A DNA stretch of 64,000 bases from Voacanga thouarsii. Lineage: Eukaryota > Streptophyta > Magnoliopsida > Gentianales > Apocynaceae. The position numbers were made by a program, and so were the translations under genes. Of the stretch, positions 1-11,620 are shown in pieces. The notes under the pieces were generated by a model. The model worked only from the letters and a program-made list of their open reading frames with translations. It did no database searches and was not told the origin of the DNA. The stretch is taken from NCBI GenBank assembly GCA_026120185.1, contig JANUWF010001176.1:7995414-8059413 (forward strand). The letters run 5' to 3'. Position 1 is the first letter of the stretch. Every line of letters begins with the position of its first letter.

Positions 1-3000
1 GTAATACCCCACTACCTAGGCCCAATAGGGCCGGGGATGTCACCCCATCCAAAGGACATGGGGTTTTTATAATTAGGTCTCACAAACAGAAATAAAAACA
101 ATACTTTAAAATTGAACTTATTACAATCCAAAAATTCAGGAACAAATCCAAAATAAATTGATTACTATTATCTCTCAAAACAACACATAAAATAAATAAC
201 ATAAAGCCTTCAAAGCAGACAACAAATCTAGCTACTCATCTCCACAGCAGGATCAACTTGAAAACATGGCATAAAAGGTGATGAGATAAAAATCTCAATA
301 AGCTCGTGCGTGCTTTGAGTGTTTCAGGTAAAATAGTTCATATATGCAAACTATAAAAATTGTATAAGAGAAAGTGCTGGCAAACAATAAATAAGGTTAA
401 AAATAAAGAGTGGCGTTTTGCTTTTCAAACCATACATATGCATAATAAATACAACCACTCAAATGTATAGCCATGGGTTACCACACGTTAGGCCCCATGA
501 CCATATAACGGTCAGAATGCCACACTTTATGCAGACTAACAAAAGGTAGGTGATCAACTTACCGGGTGAGATACTCCTCCTTCTCTACACCTAAACTTAC
601 CGGTTGTCCACTCCAGAAACACACAATCCACATGACTGAAACTTGCTAACTAGGACCGGCATGACCTACTGGACTGGCATCCTATTCGAGAAGGACTCAC
701 CTCTCAGATGTGGCCACCTACTGAGAGACTTACCCTAACCCTTCAAAGACTAGTTCTAATAGTCTATCCATTTTAAGTACTCAACGATGATTATCTCACT
801 TGGGAAAAACTGATAATACATTGCTTTATTTGAATATAGCAATTAAGGGTTTTTAACATTCTTGTCAAAGTTGGTTTTTAGAAAGAGTTTAGTGTTTGTG
901 CAAAACTGCTTGTTTGATTTTCAAATGATTTGTTTGATTGAAATAAGAAAGGAAACAGTCCTTAATTGCCTTTACAAAATGAGTGTCCATACACATCGAG
1001 TTTGGCTTACCATAGAAATCTTTTGTCTTCAAATAAGTTTATGCAGAGGCTTACCTGATCCTTTGCTTGAGCAAATTCAAAAATCTTCCAAAGCTAACCT
1101 AACCCTGCCTGGGGTAAACACAAGTCATAAGATTATACTCAAGCTATATTCGCTTACATAAATAATCCTAGTTCAACTTATTACAATCATGACCCTAATG
1201 TCCTAAGCTTTAAGGCTAGATGATAAAGGATTTTATAAAATAAGACTAGCTTGATAAGATAAAATAACTAGGGGTTGTAAAATAATTACTAATAAGTTAT
1301 AGGTTCAAATAATAATCTTGAGTGTTGTTATTAATAAATAAACTAGGGTTTAATTGTTGAAGAATCCTAAATTCTAAATGATATTAATAAATGGTCATTC
1401 TTAAATAGTATTTTTAAAATAAATATTAAATTATTACTAATCTCTTAATTGATACATAGTAAATAATTATTAATAAATAAATTTTATCAAGTTTTGATTA
1501 ATAGATAACAAATAAATATAAATAGTATTTATGAATATATGGTCTACAAGGTCATTAATATTTTTCTTATTTGTATAAAAGGTTTCATATATATACATAT
1601 ATATATATATATTATTTTTAATAAAAGATATCATTTATTTGACTAGTAAAATATTACTATTTCATTGAATATTCTAATTTCAAAACTTTCTAAGAATTTC
1701 GAAATCTTGGGAGAAAAACATAGAAATAATTTTAATTGTGGTAATAAAATTTGCCAATCAAAATAGCCTAGGATCAATAAGGTCATGATCATAATTTTCC
1801 TATTACTAACAAGATTCATGAGCATATACTCCAACATCAATCAACAAACTATTCTATTCATGAATGAAGGCTTAAATCCATACCTACTATCACATGATCA
1901 AATCCCTACTAAGCATAATCATACTCACAGCTTCAATGAAAATAAGAATATAATATCCTATTCACCAAAGGTGACATAACATTCTAGCATGCTTAAATAT
2001 TCATAATTTCTTAAGACATGATGAACATGCATCGATCCACAGGGAAATTCATAAAGCTTAACCATGATCAATCATTCTCATGTTCCAATCTCAACTCCTT
2101 CATACATATGCATATACTCAATCCCCTATTCATATTCTATCCTTCCTATCAACAACCAAGAGACATGGATCCAGAATTCAAAAGAATGGTTAAAGAGAAA
2201 TACTTAGTTGATGACTATCTCGATGAAGATTTAAGAAAATCCACGCGCTTGAGAGTCTTGAATTGTCCAAGAAAGGAGAAAGAAAACGGCCATGGTTGTA
2301 GCAACCATTTCGGTCGAGAGAGAGAGAGAGAGCATTAGTATGATATGTTAAAGATTACAGAGAAGATGATGAACAAAAGTTGTCCTTGGTTACCTTAATG
2401 ATGTTCTTGAAACTTCAAGGAAAATTCTGGTTTTGATTCGATTGTCAATTTTTATTTTCAAGATTTGATGTTATAAAATCCAGAAATGGACTCTAGGGAG
2501 TATGTAGGCATGTTCTGGAGTTTTTGGGAGGGATTGGAAGTGTTTAGAGTGGTCTTTGGCTTGAAGAAAGGTAGTATGTGTTCTTGGTAAAAATGGAAAG
2601 GATTATAGAGAAAATGCTAGATGAATTTCTGAAGGGGCTGGCCGAATGATTGAGGGAGTTCTGGGATTTTGATTTTCATATTAGAGAGGAGAGAAAAATA
2701 TTGTTGTTTGAAATTCAAATAGAGAAATTTAAGGAGTGTTTTAAGATAAAATATATGGTAATGGTGTTTGATTAATGGAGGTCTCTTGGAGCTGTAAATG
2801 GCCGACTGGTTTTGCTGTGTTTTGCTGAATTGAATGAGGGTTGAGGGTGCTATAAGGCTTGCTGAATTTCTGAGTTCAATGGTAGGAGGATTTCTGGTTA
2901 TGAAGCTTAATCCAAGGGTGTTTTCATGGAGTAAATGCTGGAAATTTTGGAATTCAAATGGAAGTTTGATTAGAGTGATTGTAGGAGAAATTTGAGGAGT

Positions 3001-4194
3001 TCCTATGGAGTCCAGTTGTGCAAGGTCAGTGGAGGGGTAATGGAGTTCAGTTCATGGCTGAACAAAGGTTAACTTACAGAAGTTTTCGCCCAAGGCATGA
3101 AAGGAACAAGGCTAGAATTTTTTTCTGGTTATGTTTTGAATTGGTTGTTGGAATTTGCTGTGCAGTTTTATGCAATATTTCAATCAATTTGCAGAGGATT
3201 TTGAGAGGTGTTTGAGGGTCCTTTAAGGCTGGTTTCCAGCCTTCTATATGGAGGAAAAGTAGAGGTAATTTACTGGTTTGAAGGCAAAAGAAACAGCTTT
3301 GATCTCAGCCTGCTATGCTGCGAAATTGCCCAGAATTTTTTTCTGGTTTGTGCAATTTTGTGCGGTCCAATTTTTGCACAAGAATTTCAGTCTTCAAGCT
3401 AAATAAATTGGCCATTTTCCTGGTAGCAATTGAGTAAGAAAGATGGCTGAGATTTTCGAAAGTTAAGCTGCTCAAGAATTTAGAAAAATTTCAAATTTCT
3501 TCCATGGAGAAGATGAATACTATGGAGTGAAGTTTGAAGGTTCAACCATGGAGATTAATTTCCCTTGGGAACCTTCCTTAACTCCTTCCCTATTTTTAAT
3601 CAAATCTCCAACCTCTAAGAGCCATTTTTGAAATTCAAAGACTAATAATCCTTGTTGAATTTTCTGGAATTAAAACATGGATTTGGATAAATTTTGAACA
3701 AGCTTAATTGGTGAAGAGGTTAGGATAAGCTAGAGGTAATAGAAGGATAAGAATTCTTCTAGAATTCTTTTAGGACATAAGGATAGAATTAGGACAACAA
3801 CACTCCTATTTTTTTTTTTTTCTATGGGATGCAAGAAATGAAAATCCCACCTTAAATTAAAATAATCATGACAAAAACTTAAATGATAGGATTTAAACTC
3901 AAGACCTTAGAGATTAATTCCAAGGCTCTAACCACTAAACCACAACAACTCTTGTTCTTATTTTCTCACCCAAATATTCTTCTTATTTAATCCTCAAGCT
4001 ATCTTCCTATTTTGACCTCAAGCAAAATTACCATCTTACCCTTCATACTCAATAAGCATAACCCAACCTTCTAGACTATAAATCATAATTCTAAAGTACA
4101 TAAAATCATTCAAAAATATATATATTCATGCAAAGTAACATGATATGCATCCCGACCCCCTTACTCTAGGGTTGGCTTTAGGTGGGGTTTCACA
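1..4194 (-). mobile_element. Ty3/gypsy Tekay-type LTR (3' LTR), full length
   Basis: Reading on the minus strand, the repeat starts TGTGAAACCCC at 4194 and ends GGGGTATTAC at position 1, so the final base or so lies outside the window. The same sequence recurs as a plus-strand solo LTR at 50409-54666 and in pieces at 4490-7925. A purine-rich tract and the chromodomain end of a gypsy polyprotein lie immediately upstream (4195-4339), which makes this the 3' LTR of a minus-strand element whose body is otherwise missing. An LTR of about 4.2 kb fits the Tekay/Del clade. It carries a SINE, an AT run near 1585-1610 and a GA run near 2318-2336. Small ORFs inside it are not genes. Confidence 0.85.
3808..3945 (-). 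repeat. tRNA-derived SINE inside the Tekay LTR
   Basis: On the minus strand this begins GGTTTAGTGGTTAGAGCC, a good tRNA A-box region. A B-box-like GAGTTTAAATCC follows about 30 bases later, then an unrelated body and a run of about 13 A residues at the 3' end. Short direct repeats (GTTGTTGT) flank it. The same insertion is present in the LTR at 50409-54666, so it entered the LTR before these copies separated. SINE identity is inferred from the Pol III boxes, the A-tail and the flanking repeats. Confidence 0.6.
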
Positions 4195-4208
4195 TCCTTC
4201 CCTCTTTA
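4195..4208 (-). other. Polypurine tract of the Tekay element
   Basis: The minus strand reads AAAGAGGGAAGGA directly before the LTR start TGTGAAACC. This is the position and composition of a plus-strand primer for LTR retrotransposons. Confidence 0.65.
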
Positions 4209-4240
4209 GGAGAATTTCGTCCCAAAATTCAAGCATACCT

Positions 4241-4339
4241 CTATCTCAGATCGAGATACTTTCGCTTTACCCACTCTTCTGTTTCCCATGTGGCATCTCG
4301 CGTGCCATGATGCTCCCATTGCACCTTTACCATCGGAAT
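4241..4339 (-). pseudogene. Chromodomain C-terminus of a gypsy polyprotein (fragment)
   Basis: Thirty-two codons ending in TAG at 4241-4243 contain VKVQWEHHG, then ATWETEEWVKRKY. This is the end of the chromodomain that chromoviruses of the Tekay type carry after integrase, where it targets integration to particular chromatin. Only the C-terminal part remains. Upstream of it (4340-4489) the coding similarity is lost. The stop codon, polypurine tract and LTR follow in the order expected for a retroelement 3' end. Confidence 0.7.
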
Positions 4340-4489
4340 CAAATTCTCCCAAAAGGTACATATAAAACTATGTAGATAATTGTAATAATTGTCAAAGATA
4401 TCATACACCGAAACAATGACACCGACATATTTTGAACCTCCAAGACTCTTAGAGTGGGGTGGCTTTAGAGTGGAATTTGAACCTCCTAT
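4340..4489. other. Unassigned spacer between Tekay fragments
   Basis: No coding similarity or repeat was recognised. It separates the chromodomain remnant from the second LTR fragment and may be scrambled internal retroelement sequence. Confidence 0.3.
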
Positions 4490-4981
4490 TAACTTTATAT
4501 ATTATTTTAATAAAAGATATCATTTATTTGACTAGTAAAATATCACTATCTCATTGAATATTCCATTTCCAAAATTTCTTAAGAATTTCAAAATCTTTGG
4601 AGAAAAAGCATAGTAATAATTTTAATTAGGGTAATAAAATTTAATAATCAAAATAACCTAGGATCAACAAGGTCTGATCATAATTTTCCTATTGCTAACA
4701 AGAATCATGAGCATATACTCTAGCATCAATCAACAAACTATTCTATTCATGAACAAGGCTTAAATCTATCCTACTATCGCATAACCAAATCTTTACTAAG
4801 CATAATCATACTCACGGCTTCAATAAAAATAAGAACATAATATCCTATTTACCAAATGTAACATAACATCTAGCATGCTTAAACATTCATAATCTCTTAA
4901 GATATGGAGAGCATACATCGATTCTCAAGAATTTCTCAAAGCTTAATCATGATCAATCATTCTCATACTCCAATCTCAATC

Positions 4982-5028
<47 letters not shown>

Positions 5029-6727
5029 TATACTCAATCCCCCATTCATATTCTATCCTCTCTATCAACAACCAATAGACATGAATCTAGAATTCAAAAG
5101 AAAAGTTAAAGATAAATACTTGGTTGATGACTATTTCGATGAAGATTTAAGAAGATCTACGCGCTTGAGAGTCTTAAATTATCCAAGAGAGGAGAAAGAA
5201 AAAAGCCATGATTGTAGCAACCATTTCGGCCGAGAGAGAGAGAGAGAGAGAGAGCATTAGTTTGATATGTTAAAGGTTGAAGGAAAGAAGATGAACAAAA
5301 GTTGTTCTTGGTTACCTTAATGATGTTCTTGAGATTTCAAGAAAAATTCTGATTTTGATCCGATTGTCAATTTTTGTTTTCGAGATTTGATGTTATAAAA
5401 TTCAGAAATGGAGTCTAGGGAGTATGTAGGCGTGTTCTGGAGTTTTTGGGAGGGATTAGAGGTGTTTAAAGTGGTCTATGGCTTGAAGAAAGGTAGTGTG
5501 TGTTCTTGATGTTCTTAGTGAAAATGGAGAGGATTGGAGGGGAATGCTGGACGAATTTTTTGAAGAGGGCTAGCCGAATAATTGAAGGAGTTCAGGGATT
5601 TTAGTTTTCAATTTAGGGAGAAAGAGAAAAATCTGGTTGTTTGAAATTCAAATGGAGAAATTTAAAGAGTGTTTTAAGGTAAAAGATATGTTAATGGTGT
5701 TTGATTGATGGAGGTTTCTTGGAGCTGTGAATGGCTGACTAGATTGCTTGTGTTTTGCTGGAATGAATGAGGGTTGAGGGAGCTTTAAGGCTGGCCGAAT
5801 ATCTGAGTTCAATAGCAGAAGAATTTTCTAGTTATGAAGCATAATCCAATAGTGTTTTCATAGAGCAAAGGCTGAAAATTTTGAAATTCAAATAGAAGTT
5901 TGATAGGAGTGATTGTAGGAGGAATTTGAGGTGTAGTTATGGAGTCCAGTTGTGCAAGGTAAGTGGAAGGGGGTAATGGTGTTCAATTCATGGCTGAATA
6001 AGGGTTAACTTACAGAGATTTGAGGGTGGTTTTCGGCCAAGGCTTGAAGGGAACAAGGCTGGAATTTTTCTGGTTATGGTTCGAATGGTTGCAGAATTTT
6101 CTGTGCAGTTTTTCCTGCAATATTCCAGCCAATTTGCAAAGGGTTTTGAGAAGTGTTTGAGGATCCTTTAAGGCTGGTTTTCAGCCTTCTTTATAGAGGA
6201 AAAACAGAGGTATTTTACTGGTTTGAAGGTAGAAGAAACAGCTTTGATTTCGGCCTGTTATGCTGCGAAACTGTCCAGATTTTTTTTCTAGTTTGTGCAG
6301 TTTTGTGCAGCCGATTTTTGCACAAGAATTTCAGTCTTCAAGCTGAATAAATTGGCCATTTTTCTGGCAGCAATTGAGTAAGAAAGATGGCTGAGATTTT
6401 CAAAGGTTAAGCTGCTCAAAAATCTGGAAAAATTTCAGATTTCTTTCATGGAGGATATGAACACTATGGAGTGGAGTTTGAAGGCTCAACCATGGAGATT
6501 AATTTCTCTTGGAAACCTTTCTTAACTCCTTCCCTATTTTCAGTCATATCTCCAACCTCTAAGAGTCATTTTTGAAATTCAAAGACCAATAATCCTTATT
6601 GAAAATTCTGGAATTAAAACATGAATTTGCATAAATTTTGAACAAGCTTAATTGGTAAAAAAGTTAGGACAAACTAGAGGTAGTGGGGCGACAAAGAATT
6701 CTTCTAGAATCCTTTTTAGGACATACG
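4490..6727 (-). mobile_element. Tekay LTR fragment, minus-strand copy
   Basis: This block aligns in the same orientation with about 1600-3785 of the first LTR, including the same landmarks in the same order: the isolated AAAGATATCATTTATTTGAC stretch, a GA run at 5231-5257 and the TTCTTCTAGAAT motif near 6700. It lacks the LTR 3' third on its low side and the SINE and LTR 5' end on its high side. A long TA run at 4986-5025 is specific to this copy. Confidence 0.75.
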
Positions 6728-7925
6728 GATCATGATTGTAATAAATTGAACTATGATTATTTATATAAGCGAATATAGCTTGAGTATAACCTTATGACTT
6801 GCGTTTACCCCATGTGGGGTTAGGTCAGCTTTGGAAGATTTGTGAATTTGATTAAGTAAAGGATCAGGTAAGCCTCTGCATAAACTTATTTGAAGACAAA
6901 AAAATTTCTATGGCAAGCCAAATGCGATGTGTATGGACACTCATTTTGTAAAAACAATTAAGGACTTTTTTTTTTTTATTTCAGTCAAGCGAATCATTTG
7001 AAAATTTAAACAAGTAGTTTTGCACAAATACTAAACTCTTTCTAAAACCCAATTTTGACAAGAATTTTAGAAACCCTTAATTGCTATTTCCAAAAAAAGC
7101 AATGTATTATCAGTTTTCTTCCAAGTGGGACAATCAACGTTGAGTACTCAATAAGGATAGACTACTAGGACTAGTTCTTGAAGGGTTAGGGTAAGTCTCT
7201 CAGTAAGTGGCCATCTCTGAGGGGTGAGTCCTTCCCAGATAGGATGCCAGTCCAGTAGGTCATGCCAGTCCGAGCTAGCAAGTTTCAGTCATGTGAACTG
7301 TGTGTTTCTGGAGTGGACAATTGGTAAGTTTGGGTATAGAGAATAAGGAGTATCTCACCTGGTAGGTCGTACCCCTACCCTTTTGTCAGTTTTCACAAAG
7401 TGTGGTATTCTGACCGTTATATGGTCATGGGGCCCAACGTGTGGTAACCCATGACTACCCATTTGAGTGGTTATATTTATTGTACACATGTATGGTTTGA
7501 AAAGCAAAATGTCACTCTTTGTTTTTAACATTATTTAATGCTTGCTAGCATTTTCTCTCATGAAATTTTCCCAACTTACATACATAAACTATTTTGCCTG
7601 AAACACTCAAAGCACACACGGGCTTATTGAGATTTTTATCTTATCACCTTTTATGCCATGTTTTCAGGTCGATCCTACTATGGAGATGAGTAGCTAGATT
7701 TGTTGCCTACTTTGAAGACTTTATGTTATTTATTTTATAGGTTGTTTTGAGAGATAATAGTAATCAATTTATTTTGGACTTGTACCTGTATATTTGGATT
7801 GTAATAAGTTCAATTTTAAGGTATTGCTTTCATTTTCTTTTGTGTAACCTAGTTATAAAAATCCCTTGTCTTTTGAACGAGGCGACATCCCTGGCCCTGC
7901 TGGGCTTAGGTAGTGGGGTGTTATA
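6728..7925 (+). mobile_element. Tekay LTR 3' third, plus strand, joined head-on to the previous fragment
   Basis: This is the reverse complement of about 1-1190 and matches 53470-54666 in direct orientation. It ends TAGTGGGGTGTTATA at 7925, followed at once by a tRNA-iMet primer-binding site and gag, so it is the surviving end of a plus-strand 5' LTR. The strand switch at about 6727 joins it to an LTR piece of opposite orientation. Confidence 0.75.
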
Positions 7926-7927
7926 AG

Positions 7928-7938
7928 TGGTATCAGAG
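7928..7938 (+). other. Primer-binding site (initiator Met tRNA)
   Basis: TGGTATCAGAG lies 2 bases after the LTR end. It is complementary to the 3' end of plant initiator tRNA-Met, the usual primer for Tekay and other plant LTR elements. Confidence 0.75.
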
Positions 7939-8016
7939 AAACAATACTTTAAAAATAAACGGAAACAAAGCTAGATAAAAACAACCCACAGCAGAAAAGT
8001 TCCGGAAGCAGAGCCT

Positions 8017-9385
8017 ATGACACCGAAGTTTGAAACGACTCAAATGTTGTCACCTAACCGGGAGGATGAGAATGAGCTAGACTTGGAAATGGGGTCAGAA
8101 GAACCTGTTGGAGTGACAATGGGGCAAGTATTTAGCAAGATGACTGAGATTCTTCAGACTTTGATTGAACGGAGGAATCCAAAGGGGGAGGACGAAGCTT
8201 TGGAGTGGTTTCTAAAATTTCAACCGCCTATCTTCTTGGGAGAAGCTGAGCAGGATCAGAAAGCTGAAAGTAGGTAAAGCAGATGGAAGACATCTTTGCT
8301 ACGCTTCAGTATACTAAGAAGCGAATGGTGAAGTTTGCTGCATTTTGATTGAAGGTCCCAACTCAGGCATGGTGGCAACGGGTTCAGGACGACTGGGAGA
8401 TGATTGACCAAGACTGGACATGGGCCAATTTTGTGGAAGCATTCAGAGTTGAGTATATCTCTCAGTGGATAGTTGAGAAGCGAGAAGATAAGCTCCAGAA
8501 TCTAAAGTAGGGAGGTATGACGGTAGTTCAGTACGCAACACGGTTCACCCAATTGTCAAAGTACTGCAAGAGGCTGGTGGACACCGAGCAGAACAGAACA
8601 AGACAGTTTGTCAAGGGGCTAAGGCAGGAGTTAAGAAGGGCGTTGGCACCTTCTCCACCAATGACTTACAAAGGGGTCGTGGACGCAGCCACCCGAACTA
8701 AGGATGAAGACCGCAACAGAATGGCACTAAGACCTTTTCTGCTGCCAAGACAACCACCGAGACCTTTTCAGTAGCAGCAGTCCAACAAGCGCCCTGCTCA
8801 CCAGCAGTGGCAAAACCGGGGAAAGGAAGCCCGGACAACACCAGTTAGTCCTACGCAGAATCTTCCATTATGTCGGCACTATGGGAAAAAGGGCCACACG
8901 GAGAAAAATTGTTGGACTAAGGGAGCTGAGCGGGAAAGCTAACATTGTTGCTGATGCCCTGAGCTGGAATGTTAGAATGGCCAGGCTAAGAGTGCAGGAG
9001 GTTCAAGTGGTTCAAGATGTGTTGGATAAAAGAGCGGAAGTACAAGAGAAGAGAATTGTTATTTGCAACCTGAAGTTGATGCTAGATCTAAGGTGGGGAC
9101 ATCATTGAGGCTCAGCAAAGTAATGCAGAATTCTAGCTTTTCAAGAACAAGGAGCTTAAACGGCAAGGTAATGAATGTCGGCAGGACGAAGTAGGAGTTT
9201 TGTATTTCCAAGATCGTTTGTGTGTATTCGATGAGCACTAGTTGAAGGATAAAATTTTGGAAGAGGCGCATAAGAACAAGTACGCCATTCATCCGGTAGG
9301 GGTCAAAATGTATCAAGATCTGGAAAGGGTTTATTGGTGGCTCGGAATGAAATGGAATGTGGTGAAGTATGTCTTGACGTGTCCA
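8017..9385 (+). pseudogene. Gypsy gag fused by deletion to RNase H tail and integrase N-terminus
   Basis: Gag starts at ATG 8017. The Retrotrans_gag region is recognisable across several frames (AWWQRVQDDWEMI near 8370, then QYATRFTQLSKYCKRLV near 8530 and GLRQELRR), with stops and frameshifts near 8278, 8347 and 8508. A CCHC zinc knuckle (CRHYGKKGHTEKNC) lies at about 8873-8915. Immediately after it, out of frame, comes GKANIVADALS, the last motif of gypsy RNase H, so protease, reverse transcriptase and most of RNase H were deleted at about 8928. The H2C2 start of integrase follows (HPVGVKMYQDLERVYWW near 9290-9340) and is cut at about 9383. It has no coding capacity left. Confidence 0.75.
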
Positions 9386-9692
9386 TGCAGTCTGACTATT
9401 TCTTGCACATAAGTCTGAGCCAACTTCTCCATGGAATCCTTTACATTCACTTACTGATATGAAATGCGTTAATTTGGTCAGTCAATCCACCACTACCTAT
9501 ATGGCATTCTTTTGGGTTTTTGCCATAGGAAGTCCAGTCACGAAATCCATGGTCACTTCTTCATATTTCCATTCAGGCACTGGTAACAGTTGCAACAATC
9601 CTGCTGACTTCTTGTGCTCCGCTTTGACTTTCTGACAGGTAAGACACGTCGAGACATACTTAACCACGTTCCGTTTCATTTTGGGCCACCAA
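9384..9692 (-). pseudogene. Inverted gypsy integrase fragment
   Basis: The minus strand encodes WWPKMKRNVVKYV, then CLTCQKVKAEHKKSAG and VTMDFVTGLP. This is the zinc-binding end of integrase and the start of its catalytic core, and it continues through broken frames to EIVRLHG near 9390. It overlaps in content with the plus-strand integrase piece ending at 9383, but the two face each other. The high end is cut by the truncated TRIM LTR at 9693. Confidence 0.75.
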
Positions 9693-9835
9693 TGGTATAT
9701 AAAAATGGGCCTAAATACCCATTGTCAACTTAGGATATCCATTTTGGCCCAGCGAGGACGGCGGCCAAATAGTTGACCGTGGGTGCTGCCAGGCCCATAA
9801 TCGCGCTCCCGGGTCCGCGGGCATGGGGCGTGACA
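9693..9835 (+). repeat. TRIM LTR 1 (5' truncated)
   Basis: It begins at TGGTATATAAAAATGGG, equivalent to LTR base 43, and ends TGACA. The missing start abuts the inverted integrase piece. Confidence 0.7.
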
Positions 9836-9998
9836 TTTGGTATCAGAGCAGGTAATCAATTCCCGGTATGAGAACTAAGTGCTACACCGTGCGCGCTGAG
9901 AGCCACCTCTAGAATCTCATGCTGCCTAGTTGGTCCTGGGTTTGGCCCCTAAAGTATGGGCCCAATGAGGACGCTTGGGCCTAAAAGAGGGGTGAATA

Positions 9999-10183
9999 TG
10001 ATACCCCAATCCCACATGGGATTGGGATGAGAAGTGTGAATGGTATATAAAAATGGGCTTAAGTACCCATTATCAACTTGGGATATCCATTTTGGCCCAG
10101 CGAGGATGGCTGCCAAGTAGTTGACCGTGGGTGTTGCCAGGCCCATAGTCGTGCTCTCGAGTTCGTGGGCATGGGGCGTGACA
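9999..10183 (+). repeat. TRIM LTR 2 (185 bp, complete)
   Basis: TG...CA termini, preceded by a purine tract at 9983-9996. An internal TATATAAA lies about 45 bases from the start. Confidence 0.75.
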
Positions 10184-10317
10184 TTTGGTATAACTAAGTG
10201 CTATACCGTGCGTGATGGGAGCCACCTCTAAAATCCCATGCCACCTGGTTGGTCTTAGGTTTGGCCCCTAAAGTATAGGCCCAGCGAGAACGTTTGGGCC
10301 TAAAGGAGGAGTGAATG

Positions 10318-10499
10318 TGATACCCCAATCCCATATGGGATTGGGATGAGAAGTGTGTATGGTATATAAAGATGGGCATAAGTGCCCATTGTCAGCTTGG
10401 GATATCCATTTTGGCCTAGCGAGGACAGCGGCCAAGTAGTTGACCGTGGGTGCTAGGCCCATAGTCGCGCTCCCAGGTCTACAGGCACGAGGCGTGACA
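10318..10499 (+). repeat. TRIM LTR 3 (182 bp, complete)
   Basis: TG...CA termini, preceded by AAAGGAGGAGTGAA at 10302-10315. The LINE remnant begins directly after it. Confidence 0.75.
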
Positions 10500-11620
10500 A
10501 GATGAGCTTGAATGACCTTCCATCTGTTGGTACGCGGTTCACCTGGACGAACTCTAGGGTCTAGTCCAAACTGGATAGAGTTATGGGGAATAAAGCCTGG
10601 TCCTTGGGCCAAGACCAGCCTTCTGTGGAGTTTTTTCCAATTGGCTGCCTATCAGATCACAGCCCCAACCTTTGGGTGCATATGGCATATCAGATAACTG
10701 GGGCTCGCCCATTTAGATTCCTTAACATTTGGGCAGACCATAATCTGTTCTTAGATTTGGTTAAAGGAGTGGGGGAACAAAGCTATGATGGATTTCACCA
10801 GTTCAAACTCTGTCGAAGGTTAAAAGTACTGAAACAAGACCTCCATGGATTGAATAGAAAGGAATTTTCTCATATCTTGGATTGAGTTGAACAGGCAAAC
10901 AAGGTGGTGCATATAGCTGAAGATGAACTAATTGCCAGGCCCTTAGACCCAGCCCTAATTGCCAGGTACAAGGAACGTAATTGTATACATGGAGACTGGC
11001 AGAGGTAGAAATGAAGTTCTATCAGCAATTGGCAAAAGGGAAATATGTGGCCCAGGCAGATAAAAATACTATGTACTTCCATCAGATAGTGAACAGGAAT
11101 AGAAAACGGAACTTCATTGCATCTATTCTCAAGGATGATGGAACAATGACGAACAGCCCAAGAGCTTTGGCTGCAAGGTATCAGATCGGGATATTAAAAT
11201 GGCATTTTGGGAAATTGGAGACTGCAAGGCCCCGGGGCCTGACAGGTCCTTTACTTATTTCTTCAAGAAGGCCTGGGGCACGATTAATCATACTGTTTGC
11301 ACTGCGGTTCGAGAGTTCTTTCAGTCAGGCAAGTTACTCAAGCAAATCAACCATTTGATAATTACGTTAATCCCAAAATCTGATCATGTGGAAAGGGTGG
11401 GAGACTATAGACCGATATCATGCTGCAATGTGGTTTACAAGATTATCTCCAAAATTCTGGTAGACAGGCTGAAAACTGTAATCCCTAGTCTGGTCGATCA
11501 TGCTCAATCTGCCTTCATGAAAGACCGATTAATATCTGACAACATCTTCTTGGTCCAGGAACTTATGCGGGCCTACAAAAAGAAATGCGTATCTCCATGG
11601 TGCCTTTATTCTATCAATCA
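10500..11620 (+). pseudogene. LINE (L1-type) remnant, endonuclease end to RT start
   Basis: Broken frames encode LPSVGTRFTWTN and LDRVMGNKAW, then CLSDHSPN, the C-terminal end of an AP-type endonuclease. A linker with ADKNTMYFHQIVNRNRKRN follows. The reverse transcriptase fingers then appear in another frame: GDCKAPGPD at about 11220, FFKKAWG, INHLIITLIPKSD, DYRPISCCNVVYKIISKIL and HAQSAFMKDRLISDNI. There are stops and at least one frameshift near 11200. Similarity ends near 11620, where the sequence changes strand. This is the class found as RNA-directed DNA polymerase in plant L1 elements. Confidence 0.8.

Larger units (their letters stand above)
9693..10499 (+). mobile_element. TRIM element, tandem array of three LTRs and two internal regions
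   Basis: The LTR unit starts TGATACCCCAATCCCA and ends GGGGCGTGACA. Copies lie at 9693-9835 (first 42 bases missing), 9999-10183 and 10318-10499. Internal regions of 163 and 134 bases separate them. The first begins with TTTGGTATCAGAGC, a Met-tRNA primer-binding site, and both end in a purine tract (AAAAGAGGGGTGAA and AAAGGAGGAGTGAA). There is no coding capacity. Shared LTRs in tandem are a known feature of terminal-repeat retrotransposons in miniature. The Cassandra family was considered, but no 5S-like promoter was recognised. Confidence 0.75.

Noticed and set aside
2018..2338. Antisense ORF in the Tekay LTR, shared with 4904-5260 and in part with 52340-52520
   Set aside because: The proteins look alike, but most base differences between copies change the amino acid, so there is no sign of protein-level selection. 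The similarity is that of the LTR itself.
9059..9316. 85-codon minus-strand ORF
   Set aside because: It is a shadow of the plus-strand integrase remnant, which carries recognisable motifs.
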